DNA of 64,000 bases from an uncultured Candidatus Melainabacteria bacterium (lineage in GTDB: Bacteria; Cyanobacteriota; Vampirovibrionia; Gastranaerophilales; Gastranaerophilaceae), in contig CAKUTH010000007.1 in the NCBI GenBank assembly GCA_934691935.1, positions 186,001 to 250,000 of the forward strand, read 5' to 3'. The translations under genes and the position numbers were made by a program. This document shows positions 52,669-61,122 of this stretch, one piece after another. Below the pieces are notes generated by a model. That model did not search any database. It was not told the DNA's origin and saw only the letters and a list, made by a program, of their open reading frames with translations. Every line of letters begins with the position of its first letter. Position 1 is the first letter of the stretch.

Positions 52669-53895
52669 ATGATAGATTTCAAATCAACATTAAAAATGGC
52701 GGTAGTTTCGCTAAAAATAAACAAAATGCGCTCAATGCTGACGAGTCTTGGGATAATTATAGGCGTTAGTGCAGTTATAATAATGCTTGCCGTCGGAACT
52801 GGCGCTAGTGAAAAAGTTCAAAAAGATATGGAGTCTATGGGTAGTAACATTTTGACAATTCGTTCTGCTTCTGCAAAATCTGGCGGGGTTCGAATGGGAA
52901 TGGGTACACGTCCAACACTTACACTCAAAGATGCTTCAGCTATTGAAAAAAACGCGAGAGGAGTTTCTGCTGTTTCATCAGTCAGCTCTGAAGGGAAACA
53001 ATTAACTTATGGAAATCAAAACTGGTCAACTACTGTTTACGGCACTGACCCGCAATACTTTTATATAAAAAATTACGAAGTAGATTCTGGTAGAGGGTTT
53101 GTGCCTGAAGATATAAAAAACTCCGCAAAAGTTACAGTTATTGGTTCTACCGTAGCGTCAGAATTATTCGGGGATTTAGATCCGATTAATCGCGTAATGA
53201 GAGTTGGCGGAATTCCTTTCAAAGTCATTGGCACTCTCAAATCCAAAGGAAGTATGGGACCTATGGACCAAGATGACTTGATTTTCATTCCTATCACTAC
53301 TGCTCAAAAGAAAGTTTTTGGTACAGATTTTCCAGGAACAGTTTCAATGATTGTTGTAAAAGGTTCTGCTCCTGACGATGTTTCAATCGCAGAACAAGAT
53401 ATTGAAGAACTCCTTATTGCAAGACATAAAATTGGTAAAAATCAAACAAAAGATTTTGAAATTAGAAATTCTGCAGAGTTTCAAGAAAAAATGAAATCAA
53501 CAGTCAAAACATTTGCAATACTTTTAGCGTCAATCGCCTCTGTTTCACTGCTCGTTGGTGGAATTGGGATTATGAACATTATGTTGGTATCGGTTACCGA
53601 AAGAACAAAAGAAATAGGTATTCGTATGGCAATCGGTGCAAAACCGTCCGATATTCGTATTCAATTTTTAATAGAATCATTTTTACTATCAATGATTGGT
53701 GGATTAATCGGTGTATTCTTAGGAATTTTAGGCGCAGAAATCGTTCAAATTTCAGGGATAATGACTGTTTCGATATCTCTGTTTTCAATACTTTTATCAC
53801 TTGGATTTTCTGGTGCAATCGGAGTTTTATTTGGATATTATCCAGCTTATAAGGCTTCTTTGCTCAACCCTATTGACGCCTTAAGATACGAATAA
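52669..53895 (+). CDS. MacB/FtsX-type ABC transporter permease
   Basis: A 408-residue permease with the MacB architecture: TM1 near residues 22-42 (SLGIIIGVSAVIIMLAVG), a large extracytoplasmic PCD domain (about 43-275; SMGSNILTIRSA, GTRPTLTLKDA, then VTVIGSTVASELFGD), then three C-terminal helices of the FtsX domain (FAILLASIASVSLLVGGIGIMNIML, TERTKEIGIRMAIGAKPSDI, and the two final TM segments). It ends GYYPAYKASLLNPIDALRYE, the conserved MacB tail. It completes the TolC/MacA/ATPase/permease exporter, most likely for a lipophilic or peptide substrate, which cannot be told from sequence. Confidence 0.94.
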   Translation: MIDFKSTLKMAVVSLKINKMRSMLTSLGIIIGVSAVIIMLAVGTGASEKVQKDMESMGSNILTIRSASAKSGGVRMGMGTRPTLTLKDASAIEKNARGVSAVSSVSSEGKQLTYGNQNWSTTVYGTDPQYFYIKNYEVDSGRGFVPEDIKNSAKVTVIGSTVASELFGDLDPINRVMRVGGIPFKVIGTLKSKGSMGPMDQDDLIFIPITTAQKKVFGTDFPGTVSMIVVKGSAPDDVSIAEQDIEELLIARHKIGKNQTKDFEIRNSAEFQEKMKSTVKTFAILLASIASVSLLVGGIGIMNIMLVSVTERTKEIGIRMAIGAKPSDIRIQFLIESFLLSMIGGLIGVFLGILGAEIVQISGIMTVSISLFSILLSLGFSGAIGVLFGYYPAYKASLLNPIDALRYE

Positions 53896-53920
53896 TGAAT
53901 AACAAACAATAAATGTAATA

Positions 53921-55228
53921 CTATAACATTTCTAACGCAGAAATTTTCATATCTTTCCAATCAGGTTCAAGCCCATTAAACCAAATTTTTTGAGCCATAA
54001 CAGCTTGGAATATCAACATATCTAGCCCAGAAACAGTTCTGAGTCCAAGTTTTTGCGCATCCTTAATTAAAATTGTCTTTTTCGGATTATAAATTACATC
54101 ATATACAAGCGAATCCGATTTTAATGTTTGCAAAGTTTTAAACTCAACAGGGGACATATCACCAGCTTTGCCTAACATACCTATTGGAGTTGTGTTTACC
54201 AACATTGAAAATTCTTCCAAACTTCTAATATTTTCTATTTGGTAAACATTAAACTCTATTGATGGGAATTTTCGTCTTACATAATTCATCAATTCTATTG
54301 AGTTTGGAATATTTCTTGTAAAAAACGCTATTTCTTTTACCTTGCATTCAGTCAAAGCCACACAAACCGCGTGTGCAGCACCACCCGTGCCGAGAATTGC
54401 AACCTTTTTACCAAGAAGATCAAAGTCTTTTGGAATTGCTCGTTTAAACCCAGCGACATCTGTATTATAAGCCTTCAAAGATTTGTCAGCATCAATATAG
54501 ACCGTGTTTACGGCACGAGCCAAATCTGCGTAATTGTCGACTTCATTAACAAACAAGGATATCGGCAATTTTAACGGAATTGTCACATTAAACCCCTTAT
54601 ACCCATTAGCTTTTAAATACTTAATTCTATCTACAAGCATTTCTGGTGGAGTTTCCAAAATATCATAAGTTGCATTTATTCCCAAACTTTTAAACCCAGC
54701 TTCGTGAATAACTTTTGAAAGCGAGTGCCCAAGCGGATAACCAATTAGAGCAAACTTATTTTCACGATTATCTTTTATTTCTACTTGAGAAGTATTGGAA
54801 ATTTGTTGTGTACGTTGAAAAGCTGGCTTTGTAGCCATTTGCGGAGCACTCTGAAACGGTGTTGGATGTGTTGGAGAAGTTTGTGGAGCTTGCTGAGGCG
54901 TTGGCTGAAACACCGTTTGTTGTGTAGATTGAACTGGTTGCTCAGTCATTTTGGCTGGACCAAATACGTACGATGGCACTTCAACTTTCTCTGGCTGTGG
55001 TTGTAACGGTGTATATGCATTTTCGCTTACTTTAGGTTCGTTTATTACAGGGCTTTGGTCATCAGACGACGACGCAGAAACAGACGCAATCTCTGACGAT
55101 TGAGTAGTTTGAGTCGACTCAGAATTACTCATTGAATTTGAAGCGTTTCTGGCTTTCAATTCTTCTACAGTTATACCTAATTTTTGAGCTTTTTTTGCTA
55201 AAAATCTTTCCATTAATTCGGGATTCAT
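53921..55228 (-). CDS. aroE: Shikimate dehydrogenase with unusual N-terminal extension
   Basis: AroE reduces 3-dehydroshikimate to shikimate with NADPH in aromatic amino acid synthesis. The catalytic part occupies residues about 157-435: LIGYPLGHSLSKVIHEAGF, the catalytic lysine K220 in NVTIPLK, N241, D257 in NTDVAGF, and the NADP loop AILGTGGAAHAV. It is preceded by about 155 residues absent from ordinary AroE (about 270-290 aa): a short helical start (MERFLAKKAQKLGITVEELKAR) and a Ser/Gln/Thr/Pro-rich linker. AroE motifs are intact, so the enzyme part should work. The ATG at 55228 has GGGG upstream. It is the last gene of the minus-strand run that includes topA. Confidence 0.93.
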   Translation of the reverse strand: MNPELMERFLAKKAQKLGITVEELKARNASNSMSNSESTQTTQSSEIASVSASSSDDQSPVINEPKVSENAYTPLQPQPEKVEVPSYVFGPAKMTEQPVQSTQQTVFQPTPQQAPQTSPTHPTPFQSAPQMATKPAFQRTQQISNTSQVEIKDNRENKFALIGYPLGHSLSKVIHEAGFKSLGINATYDILETPPEMLVDRIKYLKANGYKGFNVTIPLKLPISLFVNEVDNYADLARAVNTVYIDADKSLKAYNTDVAGFKRAIPKDFDLLGKKVAILGTGGAAHAVCVALTECKVKEIAFFTRNIPNSIELMNYVRRKFPSIEFNVYQIENIRSLEEFSMLVNTTPIGMLGKAGDMSPVEFKTLQTLKSDSLVYDVIYNPKKTILIKDAQKLGLRTVSGLDMLIFQAVMAQKIWFNGLEPDWKDMKISALEML

Positions 55229-55261
55229 TTTTGCCCCCTTTTCTTTATTTAAAAATTTTCG

Positions 55262-57571
55262 CTACTCACCAGCATTTTCAGGTTGTTCGCATTCTTTTTT
55301 ATATCCGCATTTGATGTTTGAACATGCAATTACATCACCTTTTTTCATAGTCTTTTTGACTAATAATGAACCACATTCTGGACATTTTTCGCCCGTTGGT
55401 TCATTCCAGAGTGTGAAATCACAGTTTGGATACTTGTCGCAACCATAAAATACTGTACCGCGTTTTGATTTACGTTCAACAATTGTACCTTCTCCGCATT
55501 TTGGACATTTTACGCCTGTTGACTTTCTGTATGGTTTTCGATGTTTGCATTCACTATTTGTACATTCCATATATTTTCCATAAGGACCTGTCTTAAACAC
55601 CATATCAGAACCACATTTTTCACATTTTTCTTCGCAAACTTCAGGTTCTTTTGCTTCATCCTCATCAGAAGTTTCTTCTGATAATGCGTTTAGCGACATC
55701 ATAGTTTTGCACTCAGGATAGCCAGAACATCCCAAGAATTGTGTTCCAAACTTGCTTGTTCTCAACACCATAGGTTTTCCACAGTTTGGACATTTAATTT
55801 TACTTTCAATTTTTACTCTTTCACCTGTTTGTAGAGCCTTATTAACTTCTTCAATAAAAGGTGCATAAAAGTCCTCTAAAACCTTATCCCAAACCGCTTT
55901 TTGTTCAGCAATTTCGTCTAATTTAGTTTCCATGCCAGCAGTGAATTTGTAATCCATGATGTCCGCAAACTGTGCAACAAGTTGTTTTGAAACAGTTCTT
56001 CCCAAAAGTGTTGGGTGAAGTGCCTTGTCTTTTTTCTCAACGTACTTACGAGTTTGGATTACCGTAATAATTGTTGCGTAAGTTGATGGACGCCCAATTC
56101 CGTGTTCTTCCAGAGCTTTTACAAGCGATGCCTCGTTGTATCTTGGTGGTGGTTGCGTAAAGTGTTGTTTTGGCGTAACTTTACTGCAATTAACCTTGTC
56201 GCCTTTTTCTAAATCTGGAATTTTTGCATCAGCATCTTTTTCTTGCTCATCGGCATCGTTATATAATTTTAGAAAACCATCAAAAGTTACTTTGCTAGTA
56301 CCAGCCTTTAGGGTATAATCCCCAGCTTTTATCTCCAAAGACTTGTTGGCAACTTCCGCATTTGCCATTTGTGAGGACATAAATTTATCCCAAATTAATT
56401 TATATAAGCGATATTGGTCGTTATCAAGATACTGTTTAATACTTTCTGGCGTTCTTTCTGGATAAGACGGTCTGATAGCCTCGTGAGCGTCTTGTACATT
56501 TTGTTTGCCTTTTGTATAAACATTTGGTGTGGACGGGTAATATTTTTCACCAAAATTTGCAAGGATAAAGTCTTTTGCCATACCTTGCGCATCGTCAGAA
56601 ACCCTTACACTATCCGTTCTCATATACGTAATCAAACCAACGGGAGTACCGTCAATTTCCATACCTTCATATAATTTTTGTGCTACTTGCATTGTTTTTT
56701 GAACTCCAAACCCGAGCTTTGAGCTTGCAGCCCTTTGCAGGGTTGAAGTTATAAACGGCGCAGTAGGTTTGCGTTTCATCGTTTTTTTTGTAACCTTTGC
56801 AACTTCAAATTCATTTGAATGTTCCAACAGGTAATCTACAATTTTTTGCGCATCCTCTGAATTTTTGATAGTTTTTTCAACAGCCTTATCTTTAATCTTT
56901 GAGAGTTCGGCTTCAAATATTTTGCCATCTTTTTCCAAATCAGTATGAATTGACCAATATTCTTGAGGAACAAATGCTTCAATTTCATCTTCTCTTTCGC
57001 AAATCATACGCAATGCAACTGATTGAACTCTGCCAGCTGAAAGATTTCTATTCCCGATTTGTTTCCACAAGACAGGACTCAACTTGTAACCCACAAGTTT
57101 ATCCAGTATTTGTCTTGTTTGTTGCGCCTTGACCATATCCATGTCAATAGCTCTAGGATTTTCAACGGAATTTTTAACAGCTTTTGGCGTAATTTCGTTG
57201 AACACGATACGCAAAATTTTCTCATCTGGCACTTTCAAAATTTGTCGAACATGCCATGCTATAGCTTCTCCTTCACGGTCAGGGTCGGATGCGAGATAAA
57301 TTCTATCAACTTTTTGAGCCATATCGTTGAGTTTTTTAACAACCGCTTGTTTACCAGGAATAACCTCAAATTTTGGATGAAAATGATTTTCTATCTCAAA
57401 CCCTAAATTTTGAGTTGAAGGATCTTTTGTCAAAAGATTTCTAACATGCCCAAAACTTGCTTCAATTTGATAACTGTCACCCAAAATCTTTCTTATAGTT
57501 TTAGATTTTGCAGGTGACTCAACTATTACTAACGATTTTTCTTTTTTATTCGCTGTTTTTGCTGTTGCCAT
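55262..57571 (-). CDS. topA: DNA topoisomerase I
   Basis: TopA relaxes negative supercoils through a covalent tyrosine intermediate. The 769-residue protein has the TOPRIM domain (LVIVESPAKSKTIRKILG, then ASDPDREGEAIAWHV at about 94-108), the active-site Y316 in GLITYMRTDS, and the LSAGRVQSVALRMI motif. The C-terminus carries four Cys4 zinc ribbons (CPNCGKPMVL, CEKCGSDMVF, CPKCGEGTIV, CPECGSLLVK), from about residue 606 on. Length is typical. The ATG at 57571 overlaps the dprA stop (TAATG), so the two are translationally coupled. Confidence 0.97.
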   Translation of the reverse strand: MATAKTANKKEKSLVIVESPAKSKTIRKILGDSYQIEASFGHVRNLLTKDPSTQNLGFEIENHFHPKFEVIPGKQAVVKKLNDMAQKVDRIYLASDPDREGEAIAWHVRQILKVPDEKILRIVFNEITPKAVKNSVENPRAIDMDMVKAQQTRQILDKLVGYKLSPVLWKQIGNRNLSAGRVQSVALRMICEREDEIEAFVPQEYWSIHTDLEKDGKIFEAELSKIKDKAVEKTIKNSEDAQKIVDYLLEHSNEFEVAKVTKKTMKRKPTAPFITSTLQRAASSKLGFGVQKTMQVAQKLYEGMEIDGTPVGLITYMRTDSVRVSDDAQGMAKDFILANFGEKYYPSTPNVYTKGKQNVQDAHEAIRPSYPERTPESIKQYLDNDQYRLYKLIWDKFMSSQMANAEVANKSLEIKAGDYTLKAGTSKVTFDGFLKLYNDADEQEKDADAKIPDLEKGDKVNCSKVTPKQHFTQPPPRYNEASLVKALEEHGIGRPSTYATIITVIQTRKYVEKKDKALHPTLLGRTVSKQLVAQFADIMDYKFTAGMETKLDEIAEQKAVWDKVLEDFYAPFIEEVNKALQTGERVKIESKIKCPNCGKPMVLRTSKFGTQFLGCSGYPECKTMMSLNALSEETSDEDEAKEPEVCEEKCEKCGSDMVFKTGPYGKYMECTNSECKHRKPYRKSTGVKCPKCGEGTIVERKSKRGTVFYGCDKYPNCDFTLWNEPTGEKCPECGSLLVKKTMKKGDVIACSNIKCGYKKECEQPENAGE

Positions 57572-58644
57572 TATATTTTCCTATATCTATCCCCGTCGAC
57601 CTGTTTAATTATGCCTTTAAGCTCCATTGTTGTCAAGTACATAAGCAAATTGTCAACACTCAATCTCGTAAACGCTTGCAATTCATCAAAACACTTATCC
57701 TCAATTTCAAGTGCTTCATAAATCAATTTTTCATCATTCGACAAATCCAAATCAAACAAAGTTTTTTGTTCCAATTTCACTTCCCAACCAAGTGCAGATA
57801 AAATATCATCAGCACAAGTTACCAAAGTTGCCCCATTTTTAAGCAATTTATAGATTCCTTGTGTATTAGGATTTGTAATCAACCCAGGAATACACATTAA
57901 TTCTCGACCTTGCTCCAGTGTCAAATTCGCCGTAATAAGTGCACCACTTTTCAACGAAGCCTCAGCAACCAATGTTCCATAACTCAAACCTGACACTATC
58001 CTGTTTCTTTGCGGAAATCTGAATTGCAACGGCTGAAATGTCGGATAATACTCACTTACAACAGCTCCACAGCCTTCCTCAATTTTTCTATACAAATCTT
58101 TATTTGCCGTCGGATAAGTAAAGTCAAAACCGCTGGCAATTACTCCAATAGTTTTAAGATTATTGTTAATTGATGAAGTATGCGCTATTGTATCAATTCC
58201 TGATGCCAAGCCAGATACAACACAAATATCCGTGTCGATTAACTCAGATATTATCTTTGAAAGAGCATCTTTTGCATAACTCGTCGCCCTTCTTGAACCA
58301 ACAACCGCAAGTGTTCTGTCTAAATTACAATCAAACAAGTCGCCCTTATAGTACAAAACAGCAGGTGCATCATAAATATTACGAAGCATTTGCGGATATC
58401 TATCGTCATCAAATGTTAAATAATTAATTCCTCGAGATTGAACCGCTTCAAGAGCTTTGTCAAGGTCAACTTTGTCGCGCAAACGCATAAATTTTTCAGC
58501 TTTTGCAACACTCAAACCGTCTATTGCAGACAAATCATTTGCACAAAATGCCTGTTCAATATTCCCAAAATGATTGTACAGTCTAAGAATAAAAGAACTG
58601 CTCAATTCCTCTATTGACGATAAGCCTATCCAATATTTATCCAT
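57571..58644 (-). CDS. dprA: DNA processing protein DprA
   Basis: DprA loads RecA on incoming single-stranded DNA during natural transformation. The 357-residue protein has an N-terminal helical part (LSAIDGLSVAKAEKF helix-hairpin-helix type), the Rossmann-fold core (AVVGSRRATSYAKDAL, VVSGLASGIDTIAH, VASGFDFTYPTANKDLY, then FPQRNRIVSGLSYGTLVAEASLKSGALITANLTLEQGRELMCIPG), and a C-terminal winged-helix domain (DELQAFTRLSVDNLLMYLTTMELKGII). It overlaps the TPR gene by 8 bases and the topA ATG by one. dprA-topA adjacency is common among bacteria. Confidence 0.95.
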   Translation of the reverse strand: MDKYWIGLSSIEELSSSFILRLYNHFGNIEQAFCANDLSAIDGLSVAKAEKFMRLRDKVDLDKALEAVQSRGINYLTFDDDRYPQMLRNIYDAPAVLYYKGDLFDCNLDRTLAVVGSRRATSYAKDALSKIISELIDTDICVVSGLASGIDTIAHTSSINNNLKTIGVIASGFDFTYPTANKDLYRKIEEGCGAVVSEYYPTFQPLQFRFPQRNRIVSGLSYGTLVAEASLKSGALITANLTLEQGRELMCIPGLITNPNTQGIYKLLKNGATLVTCADDILSALGWEVKLEQKTLFDLDLSNDEKLIYEALEIEDKCFDELQAFTRLSVDNLLMYLTTMELKGIIKQVDGDRYRKI

Positions 58645-59404
58645 TTTGTTTTTTCTTAATTCTCTCTATCAATTCGCTAATTTTTGATTTTTCTTCTTTC
58701 GGAATATCTAGTTCCATATAATCTTCAAAATATTCTATGGCATCTTCATAATCTCCGCGTGCCATAAATAAAATTGCAACTTTTTTATAAGCAAGTGCAA
58801 ATGCCTCGTTACGCGCAATTGTTTTCAAAAAGTTTGAAATAGCTTTATCTATCTCGTCGTTAGCTTCATAGGCTTCTCCAAGATAGTAATATATAAGAGG
58901 ATTTTCACTTTTATACTCTAATACATTTTCAAAATTTTCGATAGCACAAGCATAATTTCCCAATTCAAAATGAACTTTACCCAAATCATAATAAACATCA
59001 TAATTATCAGGTTGTTTTTCTAAAATATTTTCAAGCTCATCAATTGCTAAATCTAACTTTGCATCTTCCATATAAAATCTTGCAAGATAATGACGCAAAA
59101 CAAGATTGTCAGGCAAGTAAGAAAGCCCTGTCATCATCAAGCCAACTCCACTTGACATATCTTTTTGGCGATAATAAATATCCGCCAAATTTATATAAAC
59201 CTGTGGCAATTCAGGATTTAATTCTTGCGCCCTTAAATAATTTTTTTCGGCTTTTTCAAAATCGCCGAGATTTGCATAGCACAATGCTATGTTGTTATAC
59301 AATTCTGCATTGTCCTGATGTGTTTCTAAAACAACGCTAAATTCATCAATCGCTTTTTGGTAATCACCTTTTTTATAAAATTCTAATGCTGTATCTACAC
59401 TCAT
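58637..59404 (-). CDS. TPR repeat protein
   Basis: The 255-residue protein consists of tandem tetratricopeptide repeats from residue about 1 to 235, e.g. ALEFYKKGDYQKAIDEFSVVL, AELYNNIALCYANLGDFEKAEK, PQVYINLADIYYRQKDM and DVYYDLGKVHFELGNYACAIENF; six to seven repeats in total. There is no signal peptide or membrane helix. TPRs mediate protein-protein contact; the partner is unknown. The gene overlaps lptA by one base (TAATG at 59402-59406) and dprA by 8, so it is translated with both. It is the link between the lpt genes and dprA. Confidence 0.85.
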   Translation of the reverse strand: MSVDTALEFYKKGDYQKAIDEFSVVLETHQDNAELYNNIALCYANLGDFEKAEKNYLRAQELNPELPQVYINLADIYYRQKDMSSGVGLMMTGLSYLPDNLVLRHYLARFYMEDAKLDLAIDELENILEKQPDNYDVYYDLGKVHFELGNYACAIENFENVLEYKSENPLIYYYLGEAYEANDEIDKAISNFLKTIARNEAFALAYKKVAILFMARGDYEDAIEYFEDYMELDIPKEEKSKISELIERIKKKQNG

Positions 59405-60393
59405 TATAGTCCCAATCCTATTCCGCTGTCACTTTTATCGTCACTTGAACTTGAACCAATATTCTTAATTACGGTTCTTGTATTTCCGTCAGCATGGAAA
59501 TCTTTTGGTTTCATAGTCATTTTTATTTTGTCTGCGTATATTGTTCTTACGCCTTGCGTAATACTTGAACGTCCTAAGAAATAAACCTCATTTGGCTTTC
59601 CTTCTTTGTTTGGATAAACCGTAATTTTCGGTCCGACTGCATAATAGTCCTGATACCAAACTTGAACATTTCCAGATGCGTTAAATATATTTTTGTCCTG
59701 ATAATACTCTTGACGAGAAGATTTTAGAACTAATTTTTTACCATCTTCCATAACCGCGTTAGATGTAGTATTACCGATTGCAGTCAAAACTTTTGTACCT
59801 GCATCATACATAAATCTGTCTGCAAACGATTCATTTCCGCCCTGTTGTTTAATTTTAGCGTTTCCGATAAGCTCAATATCTTTTAAATCACCGTTTTTGT
59901 TCGTTCTAACTTTTGCTTTATTTGAAAATGTTTCCAACTCTTTATACAATATTGTAACCGCACCGTTTGCAGTCATAATACCAGTTTTTGTATCATATTC
60001 TTGCTCATCAGCATTGATTACAACAACAGGAGTTTTGCCCTCAAATACAGTAGATTGCGTGTCACCTTGAGCCTTTACAACCTTTGTAATAAGCGAAAGT
60101 TTTAAGATATTAGCTTTTACTTCACGCTTTTTGTTTTTCTTAACTTCAAAAGCATAAGGTTTGTTATAAAAAGTAGCGGTGTCTAATTTTTGGTCTTTAT
60201 CCATGCTTACATCAGCAGAATCTCCAACAACCTTCAAGTCATCTACCGTAACTTTTACATCTCCATCAAATTTTATTTTATTATCCTTTTCATCATAACT
60301 TTGCGTTTTAGATTCAATAACCAAGTCTGAGGCTTGAGCTATCAAACCTATAGTAAACAATGCAATGATGAGTGTTAAGAATATCTTTTTCAC
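59404..60393 (-). CDS. lptA: LptA/OstA-like periplasmic protein
   Basis: This 329-residue LptA-type protein (OstA domain) probably forms the periplasmic bridge for lipopolysaccharide transport. A signal peptide (MKKIFLTLIIALFTIGLIAQA) precedes a repeated beta-jellyroll: LVIESKTQSYDEKDNKIKFDGDVKVTVDDLKV in the first copy, with NADEQEYDTKTGIMTANGAVTILYKELETFS as the second. A third such segment follows (LVLKSSRQEYYQDKNIFNASGNVQVWYQD). It is nearly twice the length of E. coli LptA (185 aa) because of the repeats. The start is GTG 60393 with AAGGAGAT upstream. It overlaps lptC by four bases (GTGA). Confidence 0.85.
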   Translation of the reverse strand: MKKIFLTLIIALFTIGLIAQASDLVIESKTQSYDEKDNKIKFDGDVKVTVDDLKVVGDSADVSMDKDQKLDTATFYNKPYAFEVKKNKKREVKANILKLSLITKVVKAQGDTQSTVFEGKTPVVVINADEQEYDTKTGIMTANGAVTILYKELETFSNKAKVRTNKNGDLKDIELIGNAKIKQQGGNESFADRFMYDAGTKVLTAIGNTTSNAVMEDGKKLVLKSSRQEYYQDKNIFNASGNVQVWYQDYYAVGPKITVYPNKEGKPNEVYFLGRSSITQGVRTIYADKIKMTMKPKDFHADGNTRTVIKNIGSSSSDDKSDSGIGLGL

Positions 60394-60992
60394 TTTATCT
60401 CCTTATCGCTATAAATTTTGGAAACAGTGTTTCCGATAATTTTAAATCTATCATAATCAGGACTAATTTCAACCTCTGAGGCTGTAGCTATAAATTCATT
60501 TCCTCTTGTAATCTTTACGTTGCCCTCAGCTATAATAGGAACATCTCCACCTGACCAAACGAGTTTATTTGCTCGTAATGTCGTCAAATCTTTCAACACA
60601 ATAAATGTGTCTTCATAAAGAATTATTTGAGATTTAGCCTCATTATAAGTGCCTTTCGAAGATTCGAAACTCATTGAAACTTCGTTTTTATCGTTATAAA
60701 AATTACCTACGAGATTGTTGAGCATGGCAACACCGTTTTTGCTATCATAGTTGCCAGTTTCGCCATAAATTTCCCAATATTTTTTCTCGTCTTTCGTTTC
60801 CGTTAAAATTATGCCTTTAATTAAAGCCTCTTGCCTATCTTGATCAGTTTGCAATTGACTTCTATTAAAATTGCTTGTGATAACTCCAGCGGATATAAAT
60901 GCCCACAGCAAAACTGACACTAATACGGCAAAAGCGCCAAAATATGCCTTCTGTTTTCTGCTTAAGTTTTGTATTTTACTCTTAAAATCCAT
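60390..60992 (-). CDS. lptC: LptC-like membrane protein
   Basis: The 200-residue protein has one N-terminal membrane helix (AYFGAFAVLVSVLLWAFISAGV, about residues 17-38) and a periplasmic beta domain of the LptC/OstA type: GNYDSKNGVAMLNNLVGNFYNDKNEVSMSFESSKGTYNEAKSQIILYEDTFIVL. LptC passes lipopolysaccharide from the LptBFG transporter to LptA; lptB, lptF and lptG are not in the window. It heads the lptC-lptA-TPR-dprA-topA run. ATG 60992 has no ribosome-binding site. The promoter is TTGTTC-17-TAACAT, 8 nt upstream of the ATG. Confidence 0.8.
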   Translation of the reverse strand: MDFKSKIQNLSRKQKAYFGAFAVLVSVLLWAFISAGVITSNFNRSQLQTDQDRQEALIKGIILTETKDEKKYWEIYGETGNYDSKNGVAMLNNLVGNFYNDKNEVSMSFESSKGTYNEAKSQIILYEDTFIVLKDLTTLRANKLVWSGGDVPIIAEGNVKITRGNEFIATASEVEISPDYDRFKIIGNTVSKIYSDKEIK

Positions 60993-61000
60993 ATATACTT

Positions 61001-61029
61001 ATGTTAGCATAAACTAAAAATTTGAACAA
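61001..61029 (-). promoter_or_regulatory. Promoter of lptC, near-leaderless
   Basis: On the minus strand TTGTTC (61024-61029), 17 bases, extended -10 TGC-TAACAT (61001-61006), 8 bases, ATG 60992. A transcript starting 6-7 nt after the -10 box would have a leader of only one or two bases. Confidence 0.5.
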
Positions 61030-61053
61030 AAAAATAAAAAATAACTTAATATT

Positions 61054-61083
61054 TTAACATTTTTTACTATTTTGTTTTATAAT
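61054..61083 (+). promoter_or_regulatory. Promoter of dapA
   Basis: TTAACA (61054-61059), 18-base spacer, TATAAT (61078-61083). A ribosome-binding site (GAGGTA) lies before ATG 61123. A second TATAAT at 61103-61108 has no clear -35. Confidence 0.55.
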
Positions 61084-61122
61084 AAGACTCAGGGATAGTG
61101 TATATAATATGAGGTATTTAAT

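Noticed and set aside
60993..61122. Lysine riboswitch upstream of dapA
   Set aside because: The 130-base region is too short and AT-rich, with no paired conserved helices.
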